A stretch of 64,000 nucleotides of DNA from Asticcacaulis sp. AND118 (GCF_020535245.1 NZ_CP084910.1:2270501-2334500); one strand, 5' to 3'; shown: positions 37,952-45,645, counted from the stretch's first letter. Program-made: numbers and translations. The notes: a model not told the origin generated them from the letters alone.

Positions 37952-37976
37952 AGGGTTAACATGGGATGAAATGGGA
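37952..37976. promoter_or_regulatory. Candidate MraZ boxes, 10-bp period
   Basis: On the plus strand, AGGGT (37952), TGGGA (37962) and TGGGA (37972) are spaced exactly 10 bases, matching the TGGGN-N5 direct-repeat architecture known for MraZ targets. They lie upstream of mraZ, which reads on the opposite strand; whether that orientation is usual I cannot confirm. Two of three units are perfect. Confidence 0.55.
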
Positions 37977-38149
37977 AGCAATGACTCTGACTGACACTTT
38001 ATGCCTTTCGGCACAGAATTTATCGAATGAGGACAAGGGGATAGAACGAAAAGCGAACCTGTTAACACTTTTGCAAACAAGCTGAATGAAGTGTTGCTAA
38101 AAGCTTTAAAAATCATGAAACTGCAACGACCGCAAAGATTAACCGAGCC

Positions 38150-38185
38150 TGTGCATAAGCCTGTGCGCCATGCGACTTATGCACA
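38150..38185. promoter_or_regulatory. Pair of perfect DnaA boxes in inverted orientation
   Basis: TGTGCATAA (38150-38158) and TTATGCACA (38177-38185) are both exact matches to TTATNCACA, facing each other within a 12-bp perfect inverted repeat with arms CCTGTGCATAAG and CTTATGCACAGG. They lie between mraZ and the ABM gene start, 81 bases upstream of the latter. The rest of the 400-base gap is AT-rich, with no ORF supported. Confidence 0.65.
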
Positions 38186-38265
38186 GGGCGGCGAGCGGGC
38201 TGGCTACTGACAGCTTTTGTCGCGGCGACACGGCAGAATTGCGGGGCGAAATTGGGAGAACGGAT

Positions 38266-38294
38266 ATGTACGGACTGATCGGCAGCTTTTCGGC
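38266..38294 (+). pseudogene. 5' fragment of the ABM-domain monooxygenase gene
   Basis: ATG 38266, preceded by GGGAGAA, encodes MYGLIGSFS plus two bases of the next codon before the prophage begins at 38295. The continuation is at 46117. Joining the two gives MYGLIGSFSAHPGKRDDLIA.., a normal start for a small antibiotic-biosynthesis-monooxygenase protein. In the present state, translation from this ATG runs into phage DNA and ends at 38376. Confidence 0.9.
38290..38294. repeat. Target-site duplication TCGGC (left copy)
   Basis: TCGGC directly precedes the element's terminal TGTA and recurs directly after its terminal TACA at 46112-46116. Five bases is the Mu-family duplication length. Confidence 0.92.
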
Positions 38295-38362
38295 TGTAGC
38301 GCGCCAAAAGGTTTTAGAGTGCGGGACAGAAGCTTTTAGAGCATTTCATTTCTGTCCCGCCT
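38295..38362. repeat. Prophage terminus (tail/methylase end) with terminal repeat
   Basis: TGTAGCGCGCC.. with TTTTAGAGT at 38312-38320 and a second TTTTAGAGC at 38335-38343. Arms GCGGGACAGAA (38321-38331) and TTCTGTCCCGC (38352-38362) form an 11-bp perfect stem, possibly also acting as a terminator for the methylase gene. Probable transposase-binding region. Confidence 0.7.
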
Positions 38363-38367
38363 CCGAC

Positions 38368-39186
38368 TTATCTTAGCCGGCTGATGATCACCTCTTTCGC
38401 GGGGACTATTCCGGCTCCTACTGAATAGTGCAGGTCGACCGCCTTAATATCGAAGCCGCCGAACATCTCTCGGACCTCAGACCGATCGTTTAAGGTCATT
38501 ACAAACGACCCTTTGAGGGGTTCTAAGACGCCCTTAAGGACCGCGAAGTGGTCCCGGCTGAACATCCCTTCCCCGTAATCGGTCTCATTGCCCCAGTACG
38601 GCGGGTCGATGAAGAACAGGACGCCCGTGCGGTCATAGCGCTCGATGAACTGATCGAAGGGCTTTCGCTCGATCGTCACCCCGGCCAGCCTTTCGTGAAC
38701 GTCCTCCATCATGGCCTGAAGCTTCGTCAGATCGAACCGCGCCGGGCGGCCGTGCGAGAAGCCGAATGTCCGGCCATTGACCTTGCCCCCGAACGAAACG
38801 CGCTGAAGGTAGAGGAACCGCGCCGCCCGCTCCAGATCGGTCAGGGTGTCGGCCGGCACGTTGAGCAGGCGCTCAAACTCAGTCCGGGTCGTAAGCTGGT
38901 ACTTCAGCATGTCCATGAAGGCCACATAGTGGCGCTGGAGGATGCGGAACAGGGTGGCGACGTCCTGAGACCAGTCATTCATCAGCTCGGCCGGGGCGCG
39001 CCGGCTTCGTCTGAAGAAGACACCGCCCATACCGACGAACGGCTCAGCGTAGGTGTGGTGGTCGTGGTTGTCGATGATGGCCGTCAACCGTTTGGCCAAG
39101 GCGCGCTTGCCGCCGATGTAGGGCGCGACCGGCAGGACCGGACGGATCGGGGTTTTCCCCTCGGGGGAGATAATATGTGACTCCAT
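38368..39186 (-). CDS. D12-class DNA adenine methyltransferase (prophage)
   Basis: 272 residues. Motif I APYIGGKRALAKRL, AEPFVGMGGVFFR, the target-related loop, and the catalytic FIDPPYWGNE (DPPY) are all present in Dam/D12 order. It methylates N6 of adenine in an unknown short sequence, probably to protect phage DNA. It occupies the position that the Mom modification gene holds in phage Mu, near the right end. Confidence 0.88.
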   Translation of the reverse strand: MESHIISPEGKTPIRPVLPVAPYIGGKRALAKRLTAIIDNHDHHTYAEPFVGMGGVFFRRSRRAPAELMNDWSQDVATLFRILQRHYVAFMDMLKYQLTTRTEFERLLNVPADTLTDLERAARFLYLQRVSFGGKVNGRTFGFSHGRPARFDLTKLQAMMEDVHERLAGVTIERKPFDQFIERYDRTGVLFFIDPPYWGNETDYGEGMFSRDHFAVLKGVLEPLKGSFVMTLNDRSEVREMFGGFDIKAVDLHYSVGAGIVPAKEVIISRLR

Positions 39187-39253
39187 TACAGTTTACTCTC
39201 ACTACCCCCCGGCGCCCGCGCGGCGTGGGGGAATCACTGACGGTTCGCGGCCG

Positions 39254-39508
39254 TCATCGGTGCAGGTGCCTGCCTGCGGGTTCGGGCGGTCGCAACGCCC
39301 TGACCCTCCTCCTTATTCGCGGAGGGTATAGCTGATCGGGTAGGCCAACGTTCGGCCGGTGATCGAGGTGGCCGATGACGCCCGCCTTGATATCGGCGTG
39401 CAGATCGCCGCCTTTGAACTCCACCCGTATCGGCGTGTCTGCCGGCAGGGGCTGGCCGTCGTGGCCGTGAACGGTCTCGGTACCGAAGTATTTGATGCTG
39501 TCCGACAT
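39254..39508 (-). CDS. Small prophage protein of unknown function
   Basis: 84 residues from ATG 39508, nine bases after the tail-fibre stop on this strand. It begins MSDSIKYFGTETVHGHDGQP and has a basic Arg/Pro-rich C-terminus that reads less naturally than the first 60 residues, so a frameshift near the 3' end is possible. Family not recognised; the place suggests a tail-associated accessory gene. Confidence 0.5.
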   Translation of the reverse strand: MSDSIKYFGTETVHGHDGQPLPADTPIRVEFKGGDLHADIKAGVIGHLDHRPNVGLPDQLYPPRIRRRVRALRPPEPAGRHLHR

Positions 39509-39517
39509 GTGCGCGCC

Positions 39518-40252
39518 TCAATAGCCAATAGCGATAAAGCCGACCCGGCCGTTGCTGCCGGCGCCGGAAGTGTAGCCACGGATGACCGTGATTTCGTTGC
39601 AAGGCAGGTCAATCGGCGGGTTGTAGATGTTGCCCCAGTTGTCGGCATTGCTGACGCTCTCATGACCGCAGGCGGTAACCGCCAGCAGCTTGTTCGCATA
39701 GGGTTTGGAGAGCGCGATGGTTTCGGTGCCATCGTTGCCGAGGATGCCGCTGCGGCCCCAGTTGATGAAGACGCCTCCCGGAAGCTCATAGTGGCCCGCC
39801 GCCCCGGTCAGGTTTTCTTCGTCGAAGGCCGTGCCCATGATGAAGCGGCCGAGGTCCGTATTATCGACCTGCGCCTTCAAAGCGGCACCATCCCAGCCGA
39901 TATGGACCTTGCTGTTGCCCTGCCCGGCACCGCCGCCCTGCTGGACGGGGAAGAAGGCGGTGGTCTGAAAAGCCTTCACCTGGGCGAGAGCGTCATTCAC
40001 TGCGGTCTGGTAGGCGGTCAGGGCGTCGTTAAACTCCCCGGCCATATCGGCAATCATGGCATTGATCGCCTGCCGAAGCTGCGTATTCACGCCGTCGTTC
40101 AGCTCTATGTCGGCGCTCTCGATCACGTTGACCAGTTCGGCCTGAATGGCATTGAGCCACTTGGCCGTGACGACGGTCGGAGCCTGTCCGATCGCCGGGT
40201 TGCCCTCGACAAACTGGCTGTTGACGTGGCCGCTGCCATCGATCTTGTGCAT
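39518..40252 (-). CDS. Phage tail-fibre/receptor-binding protein
   Basis: 244 residues. N-terminal attachment part MHKIDGSGHVNSQFVEGNPA, then PTVVTAKWLNAIQAELVNVI as in many Mu- and P2-like fibres, a helical middle, and a C-terminal tip with YELPGGVFINWGRSGILGND, LAVTACGHES and GFIAIGY, matching the gp53-like C-terminal domain. Short compared with intact fibres. Downstream of gp48. Confidence 0.8.
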   Translation of the reverse strand: MHKIDGSGHVNSQFVEGNPAIGQAPTVVTAKWLNAIQAELVNVIESADIELNDGVNTQLRQAINAMIADMAGEFNDALTAYQTAVNDALAQVKAFQTTAFFPVQQGGGAGQGNSKVHIGWDGAALKAQVDNTDLGRFIMGTAFDEENLTGAAGHYELPGGVFINWGRSGILGNDGTETIALSKPYANKLLAVTACGHESVSNADNWGNIYNPPIDLPCNEITVIRGYTSGAGSNGRVGFIAIGY

Positions 40253-40266
40253 GGTCTAAATCCCCG

Positions 40267-40833
40267 TCAGGAAGTCAAAAAAAAAGCGGGCTCTGAGGCG
40301 TTCGGATAGCTGAAGAAGACGGTGGTATGAGCCGGGGCCAGCCGCCGCATGATGCACTCCAGCGCGAAGATCGGGATACCGTCGGTGAAGGCCACCACCT
40401 GCCACGAATGCGCCCAGGCATCGCTGAACAAGCGCCCGCCGGCGAACGATCCCGCCGTGAACGGCCGGAACTCGTAGATCTCGATCTCGTAACCGACCTT
40501 GCGCGCCAGAGCCTTATAGAAGGCGATCGACTGGCCACCCGATTCCGTGAGCCGCTGCCACAGCGCCAGACGCCGATCGTCTTCTTCGGTCAGGACGCCG
40601 GTGCAAGCGTCAGGCAGGCCCGCCACGCGCTCCCAGTCGCTGAGCAGCTCCTGCGTCTGGCGCGGATCGGCTTCACGCATCAGCACGTCGATACGGCCGT
40701 CGATCCGCAGGTATTCCTCGGCGAAGGCTTCCAGCAGATCGGCAAATGTCGATTCAGATGTGAAGCTCCAAGCCGGGCCCCGCGGTAGGAGTCGCCGGAA
40801 AGCCTCAACCACATTGGCGATCGTCAGGCCCAT
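40267..40833 (-). CDS. Mu gp48-like tail protein (DUF2313/YmfQ)
   Basis: 188 residues. FRRLLPRGPAWSFTSESTFA, LLEAFAEEYLRIDGRIDVLM, EADPRQTQELLSDWERVAGL and the Phe/Trp-rich end follow the YmfQ family of baseplate-to-fibre connectors. Overlaps gp47 by 10 bases, as in Mu-like operons. Appears full length. Confidence 0.85.
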   Translation of the reverse strand: MGLTIANVVEAFRRLLPRGPAWSFTSESTFADLLEAFAEEYLRIDGRIDVLMREADPRQTQELLSDWERVAGLPDACTGVLTEEDDRRLALWQRLTESGGQSIAFYKALARKVGYEIEIYEFRPFTAGSFAGGRLFSDAWAHSWQVVAFTDGIPIFALECIMRRLAPAHTTVFFSYPNASEPAFFLTS

Positions 40834-41801
40834 GTGATGGCTCCCATGACGGCGAGATGCGCTGTCGCCGAGACGATCGGTGCGGACGGCGCAATCAGGG
40901 TGTGGTCGTACTCACCGACGGCGTTGGATATGGCCTGACGAATGTGGCTGAGCGGGATCGTGCCGCCCGGCGCGGCTTCGCGGTATAGCAGGTCCGCCAG
41001 TTCCGCCTCGACCGCCGCGCGGGCATCGGCCGTGTTCGGGTTGAGCGCGATAGTGAAGTTGATCACGTCCGGAATCGGCGCAAAGACCAGCACCTCGGCC
41101 GTGACGGGCCGCAGGGCCTCAAGGTGCGCCGTGACGGCCTCAAGGTCGCCATCGAGCGGGATGATATCCGGGCGCCCATCATAAACCAGACCGACGCCGA
41201 CCGTGCCTTCGCCGTACCATTTCGGATAGACCCAGACGCGCGTCACGCCCGCAATCTCGCGGGTCCAGCGTTCATAGTCCGAGGCGCTGCCGCCATAGCT
41301 GGGGTTACGGATGCGAAGTAAGAGCCGAGCTTTAAGAGCCGCTTCGGTTTCCTCGTCCGCGCCGCCTGAGATACCGGCAACGCCAACCGTCGCCTGAGAC
41401 TGGACACCCGACACCGGTGAAACGAAGGACAGCGTCGTGCCGCCTGCCGTCACGCCGGCCGCGCCCGGCACGACCGCAACGACCTGAGCCGTAGCCGTGC
41501 CCCCGGTGATGATGACCTCGGCCGCCGTCGCGAAGACCGCGCCGTCGATGCGCTGAAGCTCGGTGCCGGCCGGGACCGGGGCGTCGTTTTCGCCGATCAG
41601 GATCACAGGCCCGGACGCGACCTCAGCGGCCTTTGGGGATACGCCCCAGATGGCGGCATGACGGCGCAGCCAGTCCCCTTCCGCTTTGTCGGGTAAGAGC
41701 TGGTTGCTCAAGTAATCAAGATAGCCGTAAACGCCGTGGAACATGGCGGCAGAAACTCGGCCCAAGACGCCCAGTACTGAACGGCGCAGGCGGCTTAGCG
41801 C
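40824..41801 (-). pseudogene. Mu gp47-like baseplate protein, 5'-truncated
   Basis: The gp47/baseplate-J frame reads SRLRRSVLGVLGRVSAAM, FHGVYGYLDYLSNQLLPDK and AEGDWLRRHAAIWGVSP, then the J-like core to its normal end. Homology starts abruptly near 41801 without the usual first 25-35 residues or an ATG. A TTG at 41765 could give a 313-residue product. The missing start coincides with the end of MuB homology in the overlapping frame, so this is a deletion junction. Confidence 0.8.
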
Positions 41802-43245
41802 TGAGCTGTGCCCAGGCGTCCTGCATGTATTCGAGGCAGAGTTCGGATTCCGCGTCGCCGTGAGCGATGAGCGTCGCCAATTCGAGGGTCTTGGTCAGCG
41901 AGCGCAAGGCGCCGCCGCCCGGCTTCATGGCGATGCGCGTCATGAAGTCGAGTTCTTTACCTTCCCTGACACCCCAAGCAGCGAGCAGGACCGAGACGTC
42001 TTCTTTATCGGGCGTGGCTATGTGGTGACGCATCGAAACACGAGAGAAGCGCTGCGCATGGTCGGCGTCACGACGCCCTTCGATCTTCGCCGCGACACGG
42101 CGGTTGCCGGTGAACATGATGCCGCAGTTCGTATCGTCGTAGATGGCCCGCAGTTCCTCATACGCCTTGTCGTCAAGGTGCTGGGCTTCATCGACAATGA
42201 TCAGGGCGTGGCAATCCGTGACCCGGTGACGGATCATTTCGGACAGGTGGTAGCTGGAGCCGGCGCGCTGGTTGCCTTCGAAGGCTTTCCAAATTTGCGC
42301 CAGGACCGCATTGACCGAAGACCGGGTCGATGACGAGGTGATCCGCCAGACGTTGCTGTTATCTTCTTCGTATTGCATCAGGGCAGCTGTCTTGCCGACG
42401 CCCGGCTCACCGGTGAGTTGGACGATGTTGCCGCGCTGCGCCCACTTCAGCATCGAATGGATGCGGTTGGCGGTGCGGGTGCGCTGAAACTTCGGCGTGA
42501 CGGCGGCGGTCAGATCCAGTTGTTTCTGGCCGGCGCTGGTGATCAGGAACTTATTGACCTTCTCACCCGTCTCCTGAAGATTGCCGGTGTACTTGCCCGA
42601 CGCAAACTGGCGCAACTGCCCGGCGTTCTCGGCGATCGGCAGCTTGCGGACACGCTCGATCAGGCTGGGGGAGATGCGGTTCAGAGCCAGATCGCGGGAG
42701 ACCGATGACTGAGAAAGGCCGAAGCGCTGCGCGACCTTCTCTTGAAGGCCGAACGATTTATGCACGGTGCATAAATCGTCACGCACCTGCCGTTTTGGCG
42801 ACCGCCGATCAGTGTTGAGCGCACGCCCGTCCTTATCATCAGCGATACCGGCGCGGGACTTTTCGATCTGGATCAGCTTGCTGACAAACATGGTCCGATC
42901 GAGAGGAGTCAGGTCGGCACGAAACAGGTTTTCTGCCACCTCGCGCGCCAGCCGATCCATCGCGTCGTTGGACCGCAGGAAGACCGGCACGGTCTCCCAG
43001 CCGAGCAGCTTGACCGCCTCAAGGCGGTGACCGCCGCACACAAGCAGATAGTCAGTGCGGCCGGGTAACCGGCAGACGTCCAGCGGGTGCAATAGCCCCT
43101 CTTTCTGGATCGACGCGGCAATGCCTTCCGCCCTGACAACATCGACCGGACGCAACCGCGTACCGGCGTCGATTTGTCCGACTTCGATATGAATGACCTG
43201 TTCTTGCGGCCCCTGCTGGGCCAGCTTCACGACTTCTCCGGCCAT
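41716..43245 (-). CDS. Chimeric ParB-like::MuB-like protein
   Basis: 509 residues. About 16-130 is a ParB/sulfiredoxin-type domain (CGGHRLEAVKLLGWETVPV, AENLFRADLTPLDR). About 165-212 is a KorB/ParB HTH (VAQRFGLSQSSVSRDLALNR). From about 213 it is MuB: GKYTGN, Walker A GEPGVGKT (279-286), Walker B ALIIVDEAQHL (347-357), a sensor region and the C-terminal helical domain ending near DAWAQLSA (483). The last 26 residues are out-of-frame gp47 DNA. MuB ATPases bind target DNA and activate the transposase, whose gene is missing. The protein may be a deletion fusion or a natural architecture. Confidence 0.75.
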   Translation of the reverse strand: MAGEVVKLAQQGPQEQVIHIEVGQIDAGTRLRPVDVVRAEGIAASIQKEGLLHPLDVCRLPGRTDYLLVCGGHRLEAVKLLGWETVPVFLRSNDAMDRLAREVAENLFRADLTPLDRTMFVSKLIQIEKSRAGIADDKDGRALNTDRRSPKRQVRDDLCTVHKSFGLQEKVAQRFGLSQSSVSRDLALNRISPSLIERVRKLPIAENAGQLRQFASGKYTGNLQETGEKVNKFLITSAGQKQLDLTAAVTPKFQRTRTANRIHSMLKWAQRGNIVQLTGEPGVGKTAALMQYEEDNSNVWRITSSSTRSSVNAVLAQIWKAFEGNQRAGSSYHLSEMIRHRVTDCHALIIVDEAQHLDDKAYEELRAIYDDTNCGIMFTGNRRVAAKIEGRRDADHAQRFSRVSMRHHIATPDKEDVSVLLAAWGVREGKELDFMTRIAMKPGGGALRSLTKTLELATLIAHGDAESELCLEYMQDAWAQLSAKPPAPFSTGRLGPSFCRHVPRRLRLS

Positions 43246-43247
43246 GT

Positions 43248-43517
43248 CTATTTCGCCCCTTCATTTAGACGGTGCGAATCCGAAAAATCGGATGTAGAAG
43301 GGTCTGTAATTCCGGTTTTCTGACCGGCATTGATCGACCTTTCGGAAACCCCGATCGTTTGAGCGATAAGGCGCAGCGTTTTGTTTGATTTGCCGCGCAG
43401 AGCATCGTTCACCGCGCCACGGGAAAGACCGTTAGCGGCTTCAAATGCCGTCAAAGTCCCGGTTTTTATGCGAAGACGAGCCTTGGCTTCTTCGGGATGG
43501 AGTTTTCTTTTGGCCAT
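43248..43517 (-). CDS. Ner-like DNA-binding regulator
   Basis: 89 residues from ATG 43517. KLHPEEAKARLRIKTGTLTA, FEAANGLSRGAVNDALRGKS and IAQTIGVSERSIN form the Ner/Nlp winged-HTH pattern of Mu-like phages. Ner dampens early transcription after infection. Its gene lies 2 bases before the ParB::MuB gene and diverges from the repressor, the standard Mu regulatory layout. Confidence 0.8.
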   Translation of the reverse strand: MAKRKLHPEEAKARLRIKTGTLTAFEAANGLSRGAVNDALRGKSNKTLRLIAQTIGVSERSINAGQKTGITDPSTSDFSDSHRLNEGAK

Positions 43518-43518
43518 G

Positions 43519-43557
43519 TTTCCGAAATGACAGAATATGAGTTCCGTAAATTCGGAT
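43519..43557. promoter_or_regulatory. Candidate Ner/repressor operators
   Basis: TTTCCGAAAT (43519-43528) and the dyad TTCCGTAAATTCGGAT (43542-43557) share a TTCCGAA core. Further copies lie inside ner (perfect dyad ATCCGA-AAAA-TCGGAT at 43278-43293, TTTCGGAAAC near 43338) and inside the repressor gene (ATTTCGGAAT near 43689). Their clustering around the divergent start sites suggests operator use. Confidence 0.5.
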
Positions 43558-44262
43558 AATTTATCAAAAATCACAGAAGGTCAAGGCCGGGACTCCGTAA
43601 AAGGAGAATTTTCTGCGCGACTACAGTCCGCAATGGACGAAAAAGGTTGGAAGCAGTCCAAACTTTCTGAGATAACCGGCCAAAGCACATCCAAAATTTC
43701 GGAATACGTGCGAGCTAAGGTGATGCCGAGCGCCGAATCAGCGGTGCAAATTGCACTCGCTCTCGGCGTAAATCCGGAGTGGCTGGTGCTCGGCATTGGA
43801 AAACGTGAAAGTCGCGAGCTTTACAGCGACGACTTTGGTTTCACCTCGCCGCCCGATTTTTCCGTGCCCCTGCTCGATACTCGCCTCGCGGCCGGCAGCG
43901 GCGTGACGGCGGCTGAGAATGTCATCGGCAACATTAACATGCCCCCGGAGGTCATGGGCGCTCTGCGCCGGGACAACACAAAGGGACTGGTTATGATGCA
44001 GGCGGCCGGCGACTCTATGTACCCGACGATCAGTGACCGCTCTTACGTCCTGATCGACACCAATGCGCGTAACCTGGTTGAGGGCATCTATGCCTTCCGG
44101 CTGGAGAATGACCTGAAGGTGAAGCGCCTGCGCACTGTCGGCTTGGGCGATATCGAGGTCATCTCCGACAATCCGATCTATCCGCCCGACCGCATCATCG
44201 GCTCCGAGCGGCAACACTTCGATATTATCGGCCGCGCCATCTGGAGCGGCACTTTGCTCTAG
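43537..44262 (+). CDS. Prophage repressor, HTH plus S24 peptidase-like
   Basis: 241 residues. The N-terminal HTH is ARLQSAMDEKGWKQSKLSEI, TGQSTSKISEYVRAKVMPSA. The C-terminal LexA/CI-type domain has AGDSMYPTISDRSYVLIDTN (Ser nucleophile) and AFRLENDLKVKRLR with the Lys of the Ser/Lys pair. An Ala-Gly-type cleavage site may lie near LAAGSGVT. It should keep lysogeny and be cleaved on SOS induction. The start is uncertain because only 19 bases separate it from ner. It looks intact. Confidence 0.85.
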   Translation: MSSVNSDNLSKITEGQGRDSVKGEFSARLQSAMDEKGWKQSKLSEITGQSTSKISEYVRAKVMPSAESAVQIALALGVNPEWLVLGIGKRESRELYSDDFGFTSPPDFSVPLLDTRLAAGSGVTAAENVIGNINMPPEVMGALRRDNTKGLVMMQAAGDSMYPTISDRSYVLIDTNARNLVEGIYAFRLENDLKVKRLRTVGLGDIEVISDNPIYPPDRIIGSERQHFDIIGRAIWSGTLL

Positions 44263-44282
44263 GCCTCAGAAGGAGGGGGATT

Positions 44283-44804
44283 ATGGGGTTTCGTTTTAGA
44301 AAGTCGATTAAGATAGCGCCTGGTGTGCGCATCAATCTCAGTAAGAAGGGGGTCAGCAGCACCAGCATTGGGACCAAAGGTGCCACCGTCAATTTGAATG
44401 AGAAAGGAGCTAAGACCACAGTCGGCGTTCCGGGGTCGGGCCTTTCTTACGAGACCAAGAGAACAGGTGGCACTGATTTCAAGGCTCCTGGCTGCATCAC
44501 TATCTTTGCGCTTTTGGTCGGTGGGGTCTGGCTCGTCAGATCTTGTACCGACGGCGTTTCATCGAGTGCGCCGAGCAATGCCGGCTGGGCGGGTTTGGCA
44601 GTCTTTGTTTTTGGGTTGATGGGGTTAGTTTCTATTATTGCTCTGGCTAAGCCGCTCAAGTTCCGGCTTCTGAACACCCGCCTCAAGGCCGGTATAGCTT
44701 TGGTGCTTTCGCTGATTCTGGGCTTCATCACAGTTGGTGTTCTGGCGGTTAATGATCCGGGTCAACCGATAGCGAAGACCTCGGCGCCAAGCTCAGTCCA
44801 ATAG
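44283..44804 (+). CDS. DUF4236 membrane protein (prophage cargo)
   Basis: 173 residues. The first 60 (MGFRFRKSIKIAPGVRINLS, KKGVSSTSIGTKGATVNLN, VGVPGSGLSYETKR) are a clear DUF4236 domain. Three hydrophobic segments follow at about 75-90, 100-122 and 138-158. A strong AGGAGGGGG site precedes the ATG. It follows the repressor in the same direction and could be expressed in the lysogen. Function unknown. Confidence 0.8.
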   Translation: MGFRFRKSIKIAPGVRINLSKKGVSSTSIGTKGATVNLNEKGAKTTVGVPGSGLSYETKRTGGTDFKAPGCITIFALLVGGVWLVRSCTDGVSSSAPSNAGWAGLAVFVFGLMGLVSIIALAKPLKFRLLNTRLKAGIALVLSLILGFITVGVLAVNDPGQPIAKTSAPSSVQ

Positions 44805-44805
44805 A

Positions 44806-44835
44806 AGAAGGGCCGGTCGAAAGACCGGCCCTTCC
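44806..44835. terminator. Bidirectional terminator between convergent cargo genes
   Basis: AAGGGCCGGTC pairs with GACCGGCCCTT across a GAAA tetraloop. Pyrimidine- and purine-rich flanks (GAAG.., ..CTTCCTC) give T-runs on both strands. Confidence 0.8.
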
Positions 44836-45117
44836 TCATTCCAGCCGATAGTCGAGCCGCTCTTTGCAGCTCGGACGCTCGCACCTGAGTGCATCGCCCA
44901 GGTCGGTCAGCGTCATGGCGTTGACCTCGTACCGATCGACCAGCAGGCCGACCTGCTCGACCCTTTCCAGCCCGCACATCGGGCACGACCCCCGGATCGT
45001 TGCCTCCCGTGGAAAAGCCCTCAGCAGCATCTGGCCGTCACGCCAACGCTCCTCCAGCGCGGTCACCAGTTCCTCAATCTCATCATCCATCTCGGACACT
45101 TTTTGCGCCGTATTCAT
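44836..45117 (-). CDS. Small zinc-ribbon-like protein (prophage cargo)
   Basis: 93 residues from ATG 45117 (ribosome site GAGGTGGG). An acidic helical N-terminus (VSEMDDEIEELVTALEERW) is followed by SCPMCGLERVEQ and ALRCERPSCKERL, giving Cys pairs spaced as a possible zinc ribbon. Family not recognised. Lies between the repressor side and the element's end, so it is dispensable cargo. Confidence 0.6.
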   Translation of the reverse strand: MNTAQKVSEMDDEIEELVTALEERWRDGQMLLRAFPREATIRGSCPMCGLERVEQVGLLVDRYEVNAMTLTDLGDALRCERPSCKERLDYRLE

Positions 45118-45303
45118 ATTCCCACCTCGCGTATTTGTTCCCATTTTGTTCCAGAAATCAGGGAACGAGTCAAGGTATCAAAAGACCGGAATTAACAGGT
45201 TGCACGGGACCGTCGTACACCAACCAACATGTCTTGTAGACGCTGGACTGTGTGCGGATAATTATATATTAATACGCATATATAGGCGAGAGGAAGGCAC
45301 GAG

Positions 45304-45645
45304 ATGAGACTTGCGCAGCAAGAGCGTATCCGATTTATAGGTGAGAAGCTGGCACGTGACGGTCGCATCAATCGCACTGATCTCACCGAGCGCTACGGCA
45401 TTCACGTCAATCAGGCGACAAACGATCTGAAACGGTTCATGGACCTTAATCCAAAGGCTATGACCTACAGTGGCCGAGCCAGATGCTACGTCGCTCAAGG
45501 CCATACTGTACCCGCAGATCGAATACCCAGCCGCTTGATCTCGATCTCAGATGCAGATTGGGAGATTGCTCTCCGACTGGGAAAAGGCAATGCGTCTGCT
45601 GGCATTCGCCGCGCCCTTCGCGCCGCCACAAACGTTGCACAGTAA
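45304..45645 (+). CDS. Winged-helix protein of unknown family (prophage cargo)
   Basis: 113 residues, GAGGAAGG site before ATG 45304. The N-terminal part QQERIRFIGEKLARDGRINR, TDLTERYGIHVNQATNDLKR and the YSGRARCYVAQ strand resemble the winged HTH that precedes WYL domains in BrxR/CapW-type regulators. No WYL domain follows. Instead a short tail DADWEIALRLGKGNASAGIR with RALRAA appears. Probably a DNA-binding regulator; the target is unknown. Confidence 0.6.
   Translation: MRLAQQERIRFIGEKLARDGRINRTDLTERYGIHVNQATNDLKRFMDLNPKAMTYSGRARCYVAQGHTVPADRIPSRLISISDADWEIALRLGKGNASAGIRRALRAATNVAQ

Noticed and set aside
38140-38190. Replication origin
   Set aside because: Two DnaA boxes alone, without an AT-rich unwinding region, further boxes or origin-neighbour genes, do not support an origin.
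38170-38376. 68-codon plus-strand ORF across the prophage end
   Set aside because: Only its part from 38266 is real (ABM start). The rest is an upstream region with DnaA boxes and the phage terminus.
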